From Rhodococcus sp. HNM0569 (GTDB lineage: Bacteria; Actinomycetota; Actinomycetes; Mycobacteriales; Mycobacteriaceae): a stretch of 64,000 nucleotides of DNA. Below, piece after piece: positions 55,455 to 64,000 of the stretch. The stretch lies in the NCBI RefSeq assembly GCF_012726205.1, contig NZ_JAASAE010000007.1, forward strand, positions 1 through 64,000, in the 5' to 3' direction. Within the stretch, counting starts at the first letter, position 1. Each line of letters begins with the position of its first letter. The notes beneath the pieces are model-generated. The model did no database searches. It worked only from the letters and a program-made list of their open reading frames with translations, and was not told the DNA's origin. The translations under genes and the position numbers were made by a program.

Positions 55455-56377
55455 ACCACACTGTGCACGAAAGGATCCGCGCGACCTTCGCCGACGCGGG
55501 CTGCGTCGGCTGGCTCCACGCGCGGAGGATCGATCCAGACGCCGACTCGACCCACGAGATCTCGATGGCCGCAGACGATCACGTCGTGATGACCTCGGTG
55601 TACAAGCTCGTACTCGCCGTCGCGGTATTGCGTGCATTCGCCGACGGACGTCTCGATCCCGCCGAACGCGTCGAGGCGCACCCGACGACGCTGACGCCCG
55701 GGCCGACGGGTCTGTCGTTGCTGACGGACCCGGTCGCGCTCAGCCGCCGCGACCTCGTCGTCTCGATGCTCACCGCCTCGGACAATGCAGCCGCCGACCT
55801 GTTACTCGGCCAGGTCGGCCTCGATGCGGTGCAGACGGTCTCGGCGGACCTCGGCCTGAGTCGCACCCGAATCGTCGGCGGCACCGCGGACGTGCACGAG
55901 GCGTTGCGCGTCGACATGGCGGTGCACACCACGCGCGAAGCGTTCGACGCGCTCGCGTCGCCGGAGGTGGACGTCGACGTCAGCGTCTACGACCCGGCAC
56001 TCACGAGCGCGACCACCGCGCGGGACATGACGACCCTTCTCGCGGCCGTCTGGTCCGGTGAGGCCGTCACGCCGGGCTGGAGCGAGTTCCTGAAGACGAC
56101 GATGGCTCGACAGATCTGGACGAACCGAATCCGTTCCGGGTTCCCTCATCGCGGCGTGACCGTCGCCGGGAAGACCGGCACGATCGGCATCATCCGCAAC
56201 GAGGTCGCGGTGGTGCACCACACGGGCGAGGTGCCCGTTGCCGTCGCGGTGTTCACGCGGGCAGCACGGTCGGAGCCGCACCTACCCGTCGTCGACACGG
56301 CGATCGGCACGGCAGCCCGCATCGCGGTCACGGCTCTGCGCTCAGGGCCGGTCGCCGAGTTCGCTCACCAGTTGTAA
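55451..56377 (+). CDS. Cytosolic serine hydrolase of the beta-lactamase fold
   Basis: This 308-aa protein has the three penicillin-recognition motifs: Ser49-x-x-Lys52 (TSVYK), SDN (110-112) and KTGT (241-244). It lacks any signal peptide, and I see no clear class A omega-loop Glu motif (ExxLN), so a true beta-lactamase role is doubtful. A transpeptidase- or esterase-like activity on a cytosolic substrate is possible. The ATGA overlap with the LysR gene shows coupled translation. The 3' end overlaps the convergent cyanase gene by 13 bp. Confidence 0.85.
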   Translation: MNHTVHERIRATFADAGCVGWLHARRIDPDADSTHEISMAADDHVVMTSVYKLVLAVAVLRAFADGRLDPAERVEAHPTTLTPGPTGLSLLTDPVALSRRDLVVSMLTASDNAAADLLLGQVGLDAVQTVSADLGLSRTRIVGGTADVHEALRVDMAVHTTREAFDALASPEVDVDVSVYDPALTSATTARDMTTLLAAVWSGEAVTPGWSEFLKTTMARQIWTNRIRSGFPHRGVTVAGKTGTIGIIRNEVAVVHHTGEVPVAVAVFTRAARSEPHLPVVDTAIGTAARIAVTALRSGPVAEFAHQL

Positions 56378-56808
56378 TCGAGAAACTTGCCGTCGAATGT
56401 CACCACGACGCGGTCGCCGGCGGGATCGGCACGCCGCTCGACGTCCACCTTGAAGTTGATGGCGCTCATGATGCCGTCGCCGAATTCTTCGTGGATGAGT
56501 TCTTTGAGCGCCGCACCGTACACGTCGAGCGCCTCGTAGAGGCGGTACATCGTGGGGTCGGTGGGGATCTGTTGCACGCCGCTGCCGCGATAGGGCTGCA
56601 CCTGGAGAGCTTCGACCACGTCGTCGTCGAGTTCGAGCAACTCGCCGATCTTCCACGCGTCGTCGCTGGTCATCGGATGCTGCCCGAGCAGCGCGGCCGT
56701 GGTCCACACGGGTGGCTTGCCGATCGCGTCGGCGAGCTCCTGCCACGTTTTCCCGGACCGGAAGCGGGCGCGCGCGACGATCTGTCCGGCTTCGATTTTG
56801 TCGATCAT
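56365..56808 (-). CDS. cynS: Cyanate hydratase (cyanase)
   Basis: This 147-aa enzyme converts cyanate and bicarbonate to CO2 and ammonia (through carbamate). The N-terminal HTH-like domain (TWQELADAIGKPPVWTTAAL) and the catalytic domain (IPTDPTMYRLYEALDVYG, FGDGIMSAINF) are intact. Arg89, Glu92 and Ser115 correspond to E. coli Arg96, Glu99 and Ser122. I chose the ATG at 56808, giving a protein 9 residues shorter than the E. coli enzyme. No CynR, carbonic anhydrase or CynX gene is adjacent; it simply follows asd. Confidence 0.95.
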   Translation of the reverse strand: MIDKIEAGQIVARARFRSGKTWQELADAIGKPPVWTTAALLGQHPMTSDDAWKIGELLELDDDVVEALQVQPYRGSGVQQIPTDPTMYRLYEALDVYGAALKELIHEEFGDGIMSAINFKVDVERRADPAGDRVVVTFDGKFLDYNW

Positions 56809-56863
56809 CGCTTCATTGTCGCCGGGAAACCAGGGATTCCGCAGCGCAAGCACACCCCCCCCT

Positions 56864-56903
56864 GTGAGCACTTGACGAGTCTCTGGACTCGTCAAGTGCT
56901 CAC
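56864..56903. terminator. 18-bp palindromic terminator, second copy of the dispersed element
   Basis: A perfect 18-bp inverted repeat (56864-56881 with 56886-56903, TCTG loop) lies 10 bp beyond the asd stop. Its arm GTGAGCACTTGACGAGTC matches the acs palindrome arm except in the three central positions (GAC instead of TGC). It has no T-tract and separates asd from cynS. Confidence 0.75.
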
Positions 56904-56912
56904 GAGGGACGG

Positions 56913-57956
<1,044 letters not shown>

Positions 57957-59222
57957 TTATCGCCCCGTTCCGGCGTGGACGACGGCTTCTTCTTCGCCGC
58001 CGAGTTCGAACGCCGCGTGGATCGCGCGCACCGCGTCGTCGAGTTCGGTGTCGTCGACGAGAACCGAGATGCGGATCTCCGACGTCGAGATCAGATCGAT
58101 GTTGATGCCCGCGTTCGCGAGTGCCTCGCAGAACGTGGCCGTGACGCCCGGGTGGCTGCGCATGCCCGCACCGACGAGCGAGACCTTGCCGATCAGATCG
58201 TCGTAGAGCACCTGGCTGAAGCCGATCTTGTCCTGCAGCTTGCTGAGCATCTCGACCGCACGGGGACCGTCGGTCTTCGGCAACGTGAAGGTGATGTCGG
58301 TCTTGCCGGTCTCGACCTTCGAGATGTTCTGCAACACCATGTCGATGTTGATCTCGGCCTCGGCGACGGCGCGGAAGATCTGCGCGGCGTAGCCGGGGGT
58401 GTCCGGCAGGCCGACGATCGTGATCTTCGCTTCGCTGCGATCGTGCGCGACGCCGGTGATCAGGGCCTCTTCCATGGGGATGTCCTCCATCGATCCGGAC
58501 ACGATGGTGCCGGGCTTGGTGGTGTACGACGAGCGAACGTGCACGGGCACGTTGTAGCGGCGCGCGTATTCGACGCAGCGCAGCATGAGCACCTTGGCGC
58601 CGCACGCGGCGAGCTCGAGCATCTCCTCGAACGAGACCTTCTCGAGCCGCTGGGCGTCCTTGACGATGCGGGGATCGGCACTGTAGACGCCGTCGACGTC
58701 CGTGTAGATCTCGCACACGTCGGCGTTCAGCGCGGCCGCGAGGGCGACGGCGGTGGTGTCGGAGCCGCCGCGTCCGAGCGTCGTGATGTCCTTGCTGTCC
58801 TGACTGACGCCTTGGAAACCGGCGACGAGCACGATCGAGCCGTCGTCGAGCGCGCTCTGCACACGACCGGGTGTGACGTCGATGATCTTGGCGTTGCCGT
58901 GACTACCGGTGGTGATGACACCGGCCTGCGAGCCGGTGAACGACCGGGCCTCGGCGCCGAGCGAATGGATCGCCATCGCGACGAGCGAGTTCGAGATGCG
59001 CTCGCCGGACGTGAGGAGCATGTCCATTTCGCGAGCGGGCGGGGCCGGCGAGACCTGCTGCGCCAGATCGAGCAGTTCGTCGGTGGTGTCACCCATTGCC
59101 GAGACCACTACGACGACGTCGTTGCCGGCTTTCTTGGTCTCGACGATCCGTTCAGCGACCCTGCGGATCCGCTCGGCCGTGGCGACCGAGGATCCGCCGT
59201 ACTTCTGGACGACGAGAGCCAC
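57957..59222 (-). CDS. ask: Aspartokinase (alpha, with probable internal beta start)
   Basis: This 421-aa enzyme phosphorylates aspartate, the first step to lysine and threonine. The kinase domain has [37 protein letters not shown] and [14 protein letters not shown]. Two ACT domains follow ([20 protein letters not shown] and [19 protein letters not shown]), where lysine and threonine inhibit. In this family a shorter beta subunit often starts internally near the ACT region; [13 protein letters not shown] is a candidate. It is the first gene of the ask-asd operon. Confidence 0.96.
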   Translation of the reverse strand: MALVVQKYGGSSVATAERIRRVAERIVETKKAGNDVVVVVSAMGDTTDELLDLAQQVSPAPPAREMDMLLTSGERISNSLVAMAIHSLGAEARSFTGSQAGVITTGSHGNAKIIDVTPGRVQSALDDGSIVLVAGFQGVSQDSKDITTLGRGGSDTTAVALAAALNADVCEIYTDVDGVYSADPRIVKDAQRLEKVSFEEMLELAACGAKVLMLRCVEYARRYNVPVHVRSSYTTKPGTIVSGSMEDIPMEEALITGVAHDRSEAKITIVGLPDTPGYAAQIFRAVAEAEINIDMVLQNISKVETGKTDITFTLPKTDGPRAVEMLSKLQDKIGFSQVLYDDLIGKVSLVGAGMRSHPGVTATFCEALANAGINIDLISTSEIRISVLVDDTELDDAVRAIHAAFELGGEEEAVVHAGTGR

Positions 59223-59576
59223 GCTTTTCTACCTCCAGGTCGAAGACAAATGGTCGGCGAAATAGTTCGACTGATCGACGAATTAGTTCGACGAAAATTG
59301 CTGGTCCAGATGCCGAGCTTACCGAGAGGGCCACGAAAACCGGGAAGCGAGGGCGTCGGCGACCACCCGGAGACAAGGTTTCCGGCACTGCGCGCCGGCT
59401 CGCCGGGCGGGGCCCCCGCGGTGCCGCGATTGCCCGTGTGAACAGTGGCGACTACGTGTCGCGGCGCATTGTCCACCCACCGTGCGCGGGTGCGGTGCGC
59501 GTCGTGACGTGATGTCCGTCGCTGTACCAGTCGGACGGTTCCCTCGCCGGTCTCGCAGACGCTTCCCGTCCCGGTG
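59223..59576. promoter_or_regulatory. ask upstream region with two 14-bp direct repeats
   Basis: No gene lies in these 354 bp. CGAAATAGTTCGAC (59258-59271) and CGAATTAGTTCGAC (59279-59292) differ at one base and are offset by 21 bp, two helical turns, so a protein could bind both on one face. They lie about 35-70 bp upstream of the ask start, in promoter position. The rest of the stretch shows nothing I can assign. Confidence 0.5.
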
Positions 59577-60446
59577 TCACGGGAACCGTTTCGCGACGGC
59601 CTGTGCAGGCGCCTCGGTCCCAGCGCACTCAGGCGCCGAGACCGTGACGACGGGATGGGCACGGCCCAGCGCGAGGGTGAAGTCGTCGAGCTCCGCGGCG
59701 TCGCGTGTGACGTCGATGTCGTCGCCGACGCGGTGCGTCCACCGGCAGGTGCCCGCTGACACGACAGCGTCGTCGAGCAGAGCACGACTGCCCACCTGCC
59801 GCAGGGAGTACTCGACGGTGAGGTCGCCGGCCTGGCACGCGTAGGGCCGGGGCCGCGTGACGTCGGGGCTGCTGGGCCGCGCGGCGTCGGGGCCGCTGGG
59901 ACGCGTGGCGGTGTCGCCGGCGAGGAACTCGCATGGATCGACGGCCACCGGGTCGTCGGCGCCCCGCTGCGGCACGCCCGCGACGAGCGCCGCGGCCGCG
60001 TCGCCCACGAGCGTCTCGGCGAGCGGGCATGCGTCGACGCCTGCGCGATCGGCCACACGCACCGACGCCGGACGCGGCGAGCCGGGCACCGCGAAGGTGC
60101 GCTCGCATGTGCCTGTCGCGAGATTCGGTGCAGGATCGGCGTAGGTGCTGGGCGAGATCGACAGCTCGATGCGGGTGAGGACCTCACCCGTGTCGACCAG
60201 CGCGGAACACACCGACAGCTGCACCGCGGCGCCGAACTGTGCGACTCGGCCGGCGTCGGTGAGCGTGGCTTCGTCGAGCAGCGCGCACGGATCGAGCAGG
60301 CGCAGGACGTCGCTCGAGGGCTGCGGCGCCGCCGTCACGTACCCAGACCCGGCCCCTGCCGCGTACGCGCTGCCGTCGCTGGTGGTCGCACACCCTCCCG
60401 CCACGGCGCACGCCGCCGTCGCGAGAACCATTACCGCCCGCCCCAT
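59577..60446 (-). CDS. DUF3558-like lipoprotein
   Basis: This 289-aa secreted protein has a lipobox (VLATAACAVAGGC, Cys at about residue 18) and two domain-like halves, each containing LLDPCALLDE- or VDPCEFLAGD-type segments with paired cysteines. This is the DUF3558 pattern of mycobacterial lipoproteins of unknown role. A low-complexity Arg/Pro/Ser/Asp linker (TRPSGPDAARPSSPDVTRP) interrupts the second half and is encoded by imperfect repeats. I chose the ATG at 60446, giving a short positively charged n-region. Confidence 0.78.
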   Translation of the reverse strand: MGRAVMVLATAACAVAGGCATTSDGSAYAAGAGSGYVTAAPQPSSDVLRLLDPCALLDEATLTDAGRVAQFGAAVQLSVCSALVDTGEVLTRIELSISPSTYADPAPNLATGTCERTFAVPGSPRPASVRVADRAGVDACPLAETLVGDAAAALVAGVPQRGADDPVAVDPCEFLAGDTATRPSGPDAARPSSPDVTRPRPYACQAGDLTVEYSLRQVGSRALLDDAVVSAGTCRWTHRVGDDIDVTRDAAELDDFTLALGRAHPVVTVSAPECAGTEAPAQAVAKRFP

Positions 60447-60551
60447 CGCGTCCCCCTCGCGTCTTTCGGAAGCCCGAACAGTAGTGCACGGTCCAGTTCC
60501 CACCGCGCGGGCTATGGCGCGCGGCACACTTCGCCCTTTAGCATCGGGGCC

Positions 60552-60926
60552 ATGCACAATACCGACCGCGCGTCCTGTTTTCCGCGCGCCTCACCCCTTC
60601 GGTCCCTCACCGTGCACGACGGCCAGTTCGTCGAGGTTGCGGGCGAGTTCCCCGGCACCGTCGTCGTCGAGCGGGGTGGAGAGTTGCTGCTGCGCGGCGA
60701 CGTCCAGACCGTCGTCGTCGAGCCCGGCGGCAAGGCCGTCGTACTGGGCCGAGTGTCCAGACGCGCGGTCAACCACGGGGGCACCCTGCGCATCGACGGC
60801 ACGGTAGTCCCGCCCGCCTTCGTCCACGTTCTCGGCGAACACGCGCCCCGCCCCGCCGTCCCCGCCGAGAGCATCACCCCGGCCGGAACCGATACTGCGG
60901 TCCCCCACACAGCCGGAAATCCCTGA
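60552..60926 (+). CDS. Small beta-repeat protein, function unknown
   Basis: This 124-aa frame contains regular short beta-strand repeats: LTVHDGQFVEVAGEFPG, TVVVERGGELLLRGDVQT, VVVEPGGKAVVLGRVS and GTLRIDGTVVPPAFV. The periodic hydrophobic/Gly pattern resembles bactofilin or right-handed beta-helix folds. No signal peptide or membrane segment is seen. There is no strong ribosome binding site at the ATG, so the start is uncertain. I do not recognise a named family. Confidence 0.55.
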   Translation: MHNTDRASCFPRASPLRSLTVHDGQFVEVAGEFPGTVVVERGGELLLRGDVQTVVVEPGGKAVVLGRVSRRAVNHGGTLRIDGTVVPPAFVHVLGEHAPRPAVPAESITPAGTDTAVPHTAGNP

Positions 60927-61135
60927 CGGCCTGAAACCCTGAGGGCGGACATCCCGGACAGCCGCGGATCATTGATACGCGCCGCGGCGTGTCGTACAGT
61001 CCACCCCGACACGTGGGGGTGACGGCCCTCACAGTGAGCCGGTGGGGGTCGGGGTTGTCTTCTCTACGTATTTCTTTCGCTCGCGGGGCACGCACCTGCC
61101 TCGCCCGTACGGGTCGTAGCAGGGGGTTGAGCCGG

Positions 61136-63118
61136 ATGGCTCCCCTCGCCGTCGTGGCGTGTGTGTGCGCCATGCTCTGCGCGCCCGCGGCGCACGCACA
61201 ACCCGGCGAGCCCCCCGCTCCCGCGCAGTACCCACAGGTGCACATCGAGTGGGACGTGCCGATCACGATGAGTGACGGCACCGTGCTGAAGGCCAATGTC
61301 TATCGCCCGGCCGACGCGAACGGCGCACCGATCGACACCCCGATGCCGACAATCCTCAACATGACGCCGTACACGAAACTCGTGACGACGCTCGCGGACT
61401 CGGGGATGTCGGTGCCGGGGATGTCCGATGCGCTGATGTCGCTCGCCGGGCGGTTCGATCTGACCGGCACTCCGTTCACGGGTCTCGCCGATCTCGTCAA
61501 CGCCCTCGACGGCGGCTTCGCCCGCAACTTCTCGATCGACCGCGACCTGATCCGCAGCGGATACGCGCAGGTGGTGGCCGACGTGCGCGGCACCGGTTTC
61601 TCGCAGGGCACGTGGCAGGTCTTCCAGGACCGCGAACAGCAGGACACCGTCGAGACGATCGACTGGGCCGCGGCGCAGCCGTGGTCCGACGGCAAGGTCG
61701 GCATGTCCGGTGCGTCCTACTCGGGGATCAACCAGTTGCAGGCGGCCGAGAAGCGCCCCGAACATCTCGACGCGATCTTCCCGGTCGTCCCCGGCAGCGA
61801 CCTGTTGCGCGACATCATCGCCCCCGGCGGCGGCCTCGGCATCGGCTTCCTGCCGCCGTGGCTCGCGGGGGTCAACGGGCTCAAGTTCGTTCCCGATCTG
61901 TCGTCGCTCGCGAACGGCACCTTCGACTGGGCCTGGCTCGCGTCGCGCGTCGAGAATCCGGCGGTGTTCTTCGATCTCATCGCGGCAGCACTCACCACAC
62001 CGACGATCGACGAGATCCCGCCCCACATGGTGGCCCTCCTGGAAGACGGGAGTTCGATCCGCACCGACTGGCAGGGCGATCCGAGCCGCATCGACATCCC
62101 GACGTTCGTCGTCGGCGGCTGGCACGATCTGTTCACCAACTCCGAACCCCGCATCTACAACGCAATTCCGCTGCCGCCCGGCGAGAAGCAGCTCTTGATG
62201 GGCGAGTGGTATCACGTGAGCGCAGGGTCGGGCCTCGGCCAGGAAGGCGCACCGCCGCGGCTCGACGCCCTGCAGCGTGCATGGTTCGACAAGTGGCTCA
62301 AGGGAATCGACGACAGCCTCGCGGGAACGGACATCGCGGACTTCGGCCCGATCACCAACTTCCAGCAGGGCGGCGACTGGATCACACGCACCGACTTCCC
62401 GGATCCCGCCGCCGAGTACCGCCGCCTGTATCTGTCTCCTCAGGCCAGCGGCACCGCGCAGTCCGTGCACGACGGCTCGCTCACCGACGAGCCGACCGGC
62501 GATCCGACGACCCTGACACTCGCTCCCGGGCTCACGACCCTGTGCTCGCGCGATGCGGCGCAGCAGACGGCGGGGCTACTCGCGGCATTCGACGCGTGCG
62601 GCAAGGACTCTCGCATCGCCGAGACGAACGCCCTCACCTTCACGGGCGCGCCGGTCACCGAGCCCACAGCGATCTCCGGACCGGTCAACCTGCATCTGGA
62701 AACCATGCTCGACGCGACCGACGGCTACTGGACCGCGACCCTCAACGACGTCGCGCCCGACGGGACGTCGACGGCCCTCACGTCGGGCCAGCTCACGTCG
62801 TCGCTCCGCGCGGTCGACGAATCGCGCAGCACACGAGCGCCGAACGGCGACATGGTCGATCCGTTCTACACGCTCACTCTCGACAGCCGCCAGCCGATCG
62901 TGCCGGGCGAGCGCACGGCGCTCGACGTGGGCTTGCTCGCGACCGACGCGATCCTCCAGCCGGGGCATCGACTGCGGATCGACGTGTTCGCGTCCAACTT
63001 CCCGAAGGGGATGCTGTTGCGTCCGCTGCTCAACGAATCGGAGCTGAAGCCGCAACATCTGGTGCTCGATCAGGAAGCACCGAGCTTCGTCTCCGTGCCG
63101 CTGGTGCCTGCACGGTGA
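61136..63118 (+). CDS. Secreted CocE/NonD-family (S15) hydrolase
   Basis: This 660-aa exported alpha/beta hydrolase of the Xaa-Pro dipeptidyl-peptidase/cocaine-esterase family has a signal (LAVVACVCAMLCAPAAHAQP), the nucleophile Ser in VGMSGASYSGINQLQ, Asp in VVGGWHDLFTNSE, and His in MGEWYHVSAG. The C-terminal jelly-roll domain ends LLNESELKPQHLVL. I chose the ATG at 61136 because AGGGGGT lies 9 nt upstream; in-frame starts back to 60989 would give a longer, Arg-rich n-region, which is also plausible for export. Its stop overlaps the next gene start by 4 bp. Confidence 0.85.
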   Translation: MAPLAVVACVCAMLCAPAAHAQPGEPPAPAQYPQVHIEWDVPITMSDGTVLKANVYRPADANGAPIDTPMPTILNMTPYTKLVTTLADSGMSVPGMSDALMSLAGRFDLTGTPFTGLADLVNALDGGFARNFSIDRDLIRSGYAQVVADVRGTGFSQGTWQVFQDREQQDTVETIDWAAAQPWSDGKVGMSGASYSGINQLQAAEKRPEHLDAIFPVVPGSDLLRDIIAPGGGLGIGFLPPWLAGVNGLKFVPDLSSLANGTFDWAWLASRVENPAVFFDLIAAALTTPTIDEIPPHMVALLEDGSSIRTDWQGDPSRIDIPTFVVGGWHDLFTNSEPRIYNAIPLPPGEKQLLMGEWYHVSAGSGLGQEGAPPRLDALQRAWFDKWLKGIDDSLAGTDIADFGPITNFQQGGDWITRTDFPDPAAEYRRLYLSPQASGTAQSVHDGSLTDEPTGDPTTLTLAPGLTTLCSRDAAQQTAGLLAAFDACGKDSRIAETNALTFTGAPVTEPTAISGPVNLHLETMLDATDGYWTATLNDVAPDGTSTALTSGQLTSSLRAVDESRSTRAPNGDMVDPFYTLTLDSRQPIVPGERTALDVGLLATDAILQPGHRLRIDVFASNFPKGMLLRPLLNESELKPQHLVLDQEAPSFVSVPLVPAR

Positions 63119-64000
63119 GTGCTGTGCGTGTCGTCACGGCACTGTCCGTGCTCGCGGTCGCCGTCGCGTCGGCCCTTCCTGCGCAGGCCGCACCCACCGG
63201 TCCCGACGATTTCCTGGGCGCACCGGGCACGTCGACGATGCACGGCGACGCGGCGTCGAGCGACACCACCCCCCTCGCCGGTCCCGGTGCGTCGCCGCAG
63301 CAGGTCACCGTCCTCCCGCTGGGTGCCGCATGCTCGACAGTGCTCGAAACGTCGGACGGGCTCGTCGTCGCGCTGTGCACTGCGATCGCGGGCCGGGCGC
63401 CCACGGTGTACCTGCTCGATCCCGAACAGATGCGTGGCGGCCCGCTCGCTGCACCGACAGCCGAGCTCGCCCGGATGCCGCTCGCGGTGGGCGGACTGCT
63501 GGGCGGCGTCTACGCCTACCTGGACGACGCCGACCGCCTGGTCATCGTGGACGGCACGCGCACGCTGCTGCGGATCGGGCACCACCGCGACGACGACGGT
63601 TGGCGCCTGTCGGTCGACGAGGCAACCGATCTGCGCGGCGCGATCCCGGACGGGGACAGCGTCAGCGGCCTCGTCCCGGACACCACCGGGAATGTGTGGT
63701 TCGCGACGGCAGGCGGCGTCGCCGGCTACGTCGCACGCGACGGCGGCGCCCGGACGCGGCTGCTCGGTGAAGGGGTCGCGAACAGTATCTCGGCGTCGTC
63801 GCATGGGGTCGCGGTAGCGACCACCCACGCGCTGTACCAACTCGACACGGGTGAGGACGGCAGCGTGGTCGTCGACTGGAGGGCGCCGTACGACCGCGGC
63901 AGCGCCCGCAAACCGGGCCAGCTGAGCTGGGGCACCGGCTCGACACCCACCTACTTCGGACCGGACTCGCGGTATCTCACGATCGTCGACAATGCAGACG
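63115..64000 (+). CDS. Secreted protein of beta-propeller type, cut by the window end
   Basis: An open frame of at least 295 codons starts with GTG at 63115 (overlapping the CocE-like gene stop as GTGA) and runs off the window. It begins MSAVRVVTALSVLAVAVASA with a signal peptide ending near AQAAP. The mature part has repeated strand segments with GG/DG turns (VYLLDPEQM, VYAYLDDADRLVIVDG, VWFATAGGVAGYV, ALYQLDTGEDGSVVV), suggesting a beta-propeller. Translational coupling to the secreted hydrolase points to a shared envelope role. Family not recognised. Confidence 0.8.
   Translation, partial: MSAVRVVTALSVLAVAVASALPAQAAPTGPDDFLGAPGTSTMHGDAASSDTTPLAGPGASPQQVTVLPLGAACSTVLETSDGLVVALCTAIAGRAPTVYLLDPEQMRGGPLAAPTAELARMPLAVGGLLGGVYAYLDDADRLVIVDGTRTLLRIGHHRDDDGWRLSVDEATDLRGAIPDGDSVSGLVPDTTGNVWFATAGGVAGYVARDGGARTRLLGEGVANSISASSHGVAVATTHALYQLDTGEDGSVVVDWRAPYDRGSARKPGQLSWGTGSTPTYFGPDSRYLTIVDNAD

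Noticed and set aside
63119-63817. Forward frame of 232 codons near the right edge
   Set aside because: It is an alternate frame of the larger partial secreted-protein gene starting at 63115, and is Arg/Ser-rich without motifs.

Overview
This 64 kb window is high-GC actinobacterial chromosome, most likely from a Mycobacteriales genus such as Rhodococcus, Nocardia or Gordonia. The main argument is gene order. From about 0.7 to 39.7 kb it follows the conserved block that in Mycobacterium tuberculosis runs from Rv3644c to Rv3683: holB, topA, cspA, a DUF1998 helicase, the Tad pilus cluster with ssd, a HAD phosphatase, the Ms1/MTS2823 small RNA locus, acs, a hydrolase related to ephE, marP, a Nudix gene, a thioredoxin-like gene, nth, crp, an MBL gene, a RidA gene, two ArsA-like ATPases, whiB4, ponA2, a metallophosphoesterase and a tRNA-Pro. 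GTG and TTG starts, 4-bp start/stop overlaps and candidate leaderless promoters also fit.

Layout. 0-5.6 kb: a stretch with no gene, a 64-codon gene, tRNA-Thr(CGU), holB, topA and cspA (minus strand). 5.6-13.1 kb: the helicase, then a seven-gene overlapping minus-strand operon (ssd, tadA, tadB, tadC, Flp-like pilin, two TadE/G-like pseudopilins). 13.1-26.8 kb: HAD phosphatase, Ms1-like sRNA, a protein with a degenerate Fic motif, acs, two transporters (MHS-type MFS and NhaA), a holin-X-like membrane protein, an alpha/beta hydrolase, the marP-Nudix-thioredoxin-nth envelope/repair group, and crp. 26.8-39.8 kb: MBL/RidA/DUF4177 genes, the ArsA-like pair, whiB4, ponA2, a large indolepyruvate:ferredoxin oxidoreductase with a divergent Lrp/AsnC regulator, a YqeY-like gene, a phosphoesterase and tRNA-Pro.

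Beyond the tRNA-Pro (39.7 kb onward) the content looks more accessory: a WYL regulator divergent from two tandem methyltransferases, an SDR, a YdjM-like membrane protein, an F420-type LLM enzyme coupled to a HAD phosphatase, a secreted CHAP protein, dps, a furA-katA operon with a FurA-type operator, an acyl-CoA-ligase-like gene with an MHS transporter, and a beta-lactamase / LysR / cytosolic serine hydrolase cluster. After these come cyanase, asd and ask, a DUF3558-like lipoprotein, a small repeat protein, a secreted CocE/S15 hydrolase, and a secreted protein cut by the window end.

The less usual signals are mostly non-coding. There is an Ms1-like sRNA with a clear promoter and intrinsic terminator. 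Two near-identical long palindromes (after acs and after asd) look like a dispersed terminator element. A tandem 25-bp repeat with nested palindromes follows the Lrp gene. Direct repeats at helical spacing lie upstream of ask-asd and topA. Among proteins, the candidates worth testing are the degenerate Fic-like protein, the two serine beta-lactamase-fold genes around a LysR gene, and the WYL/methyltransferase unit. I did not find a clear CRISPR array, prophage, insertion sequence or complete new defence system.
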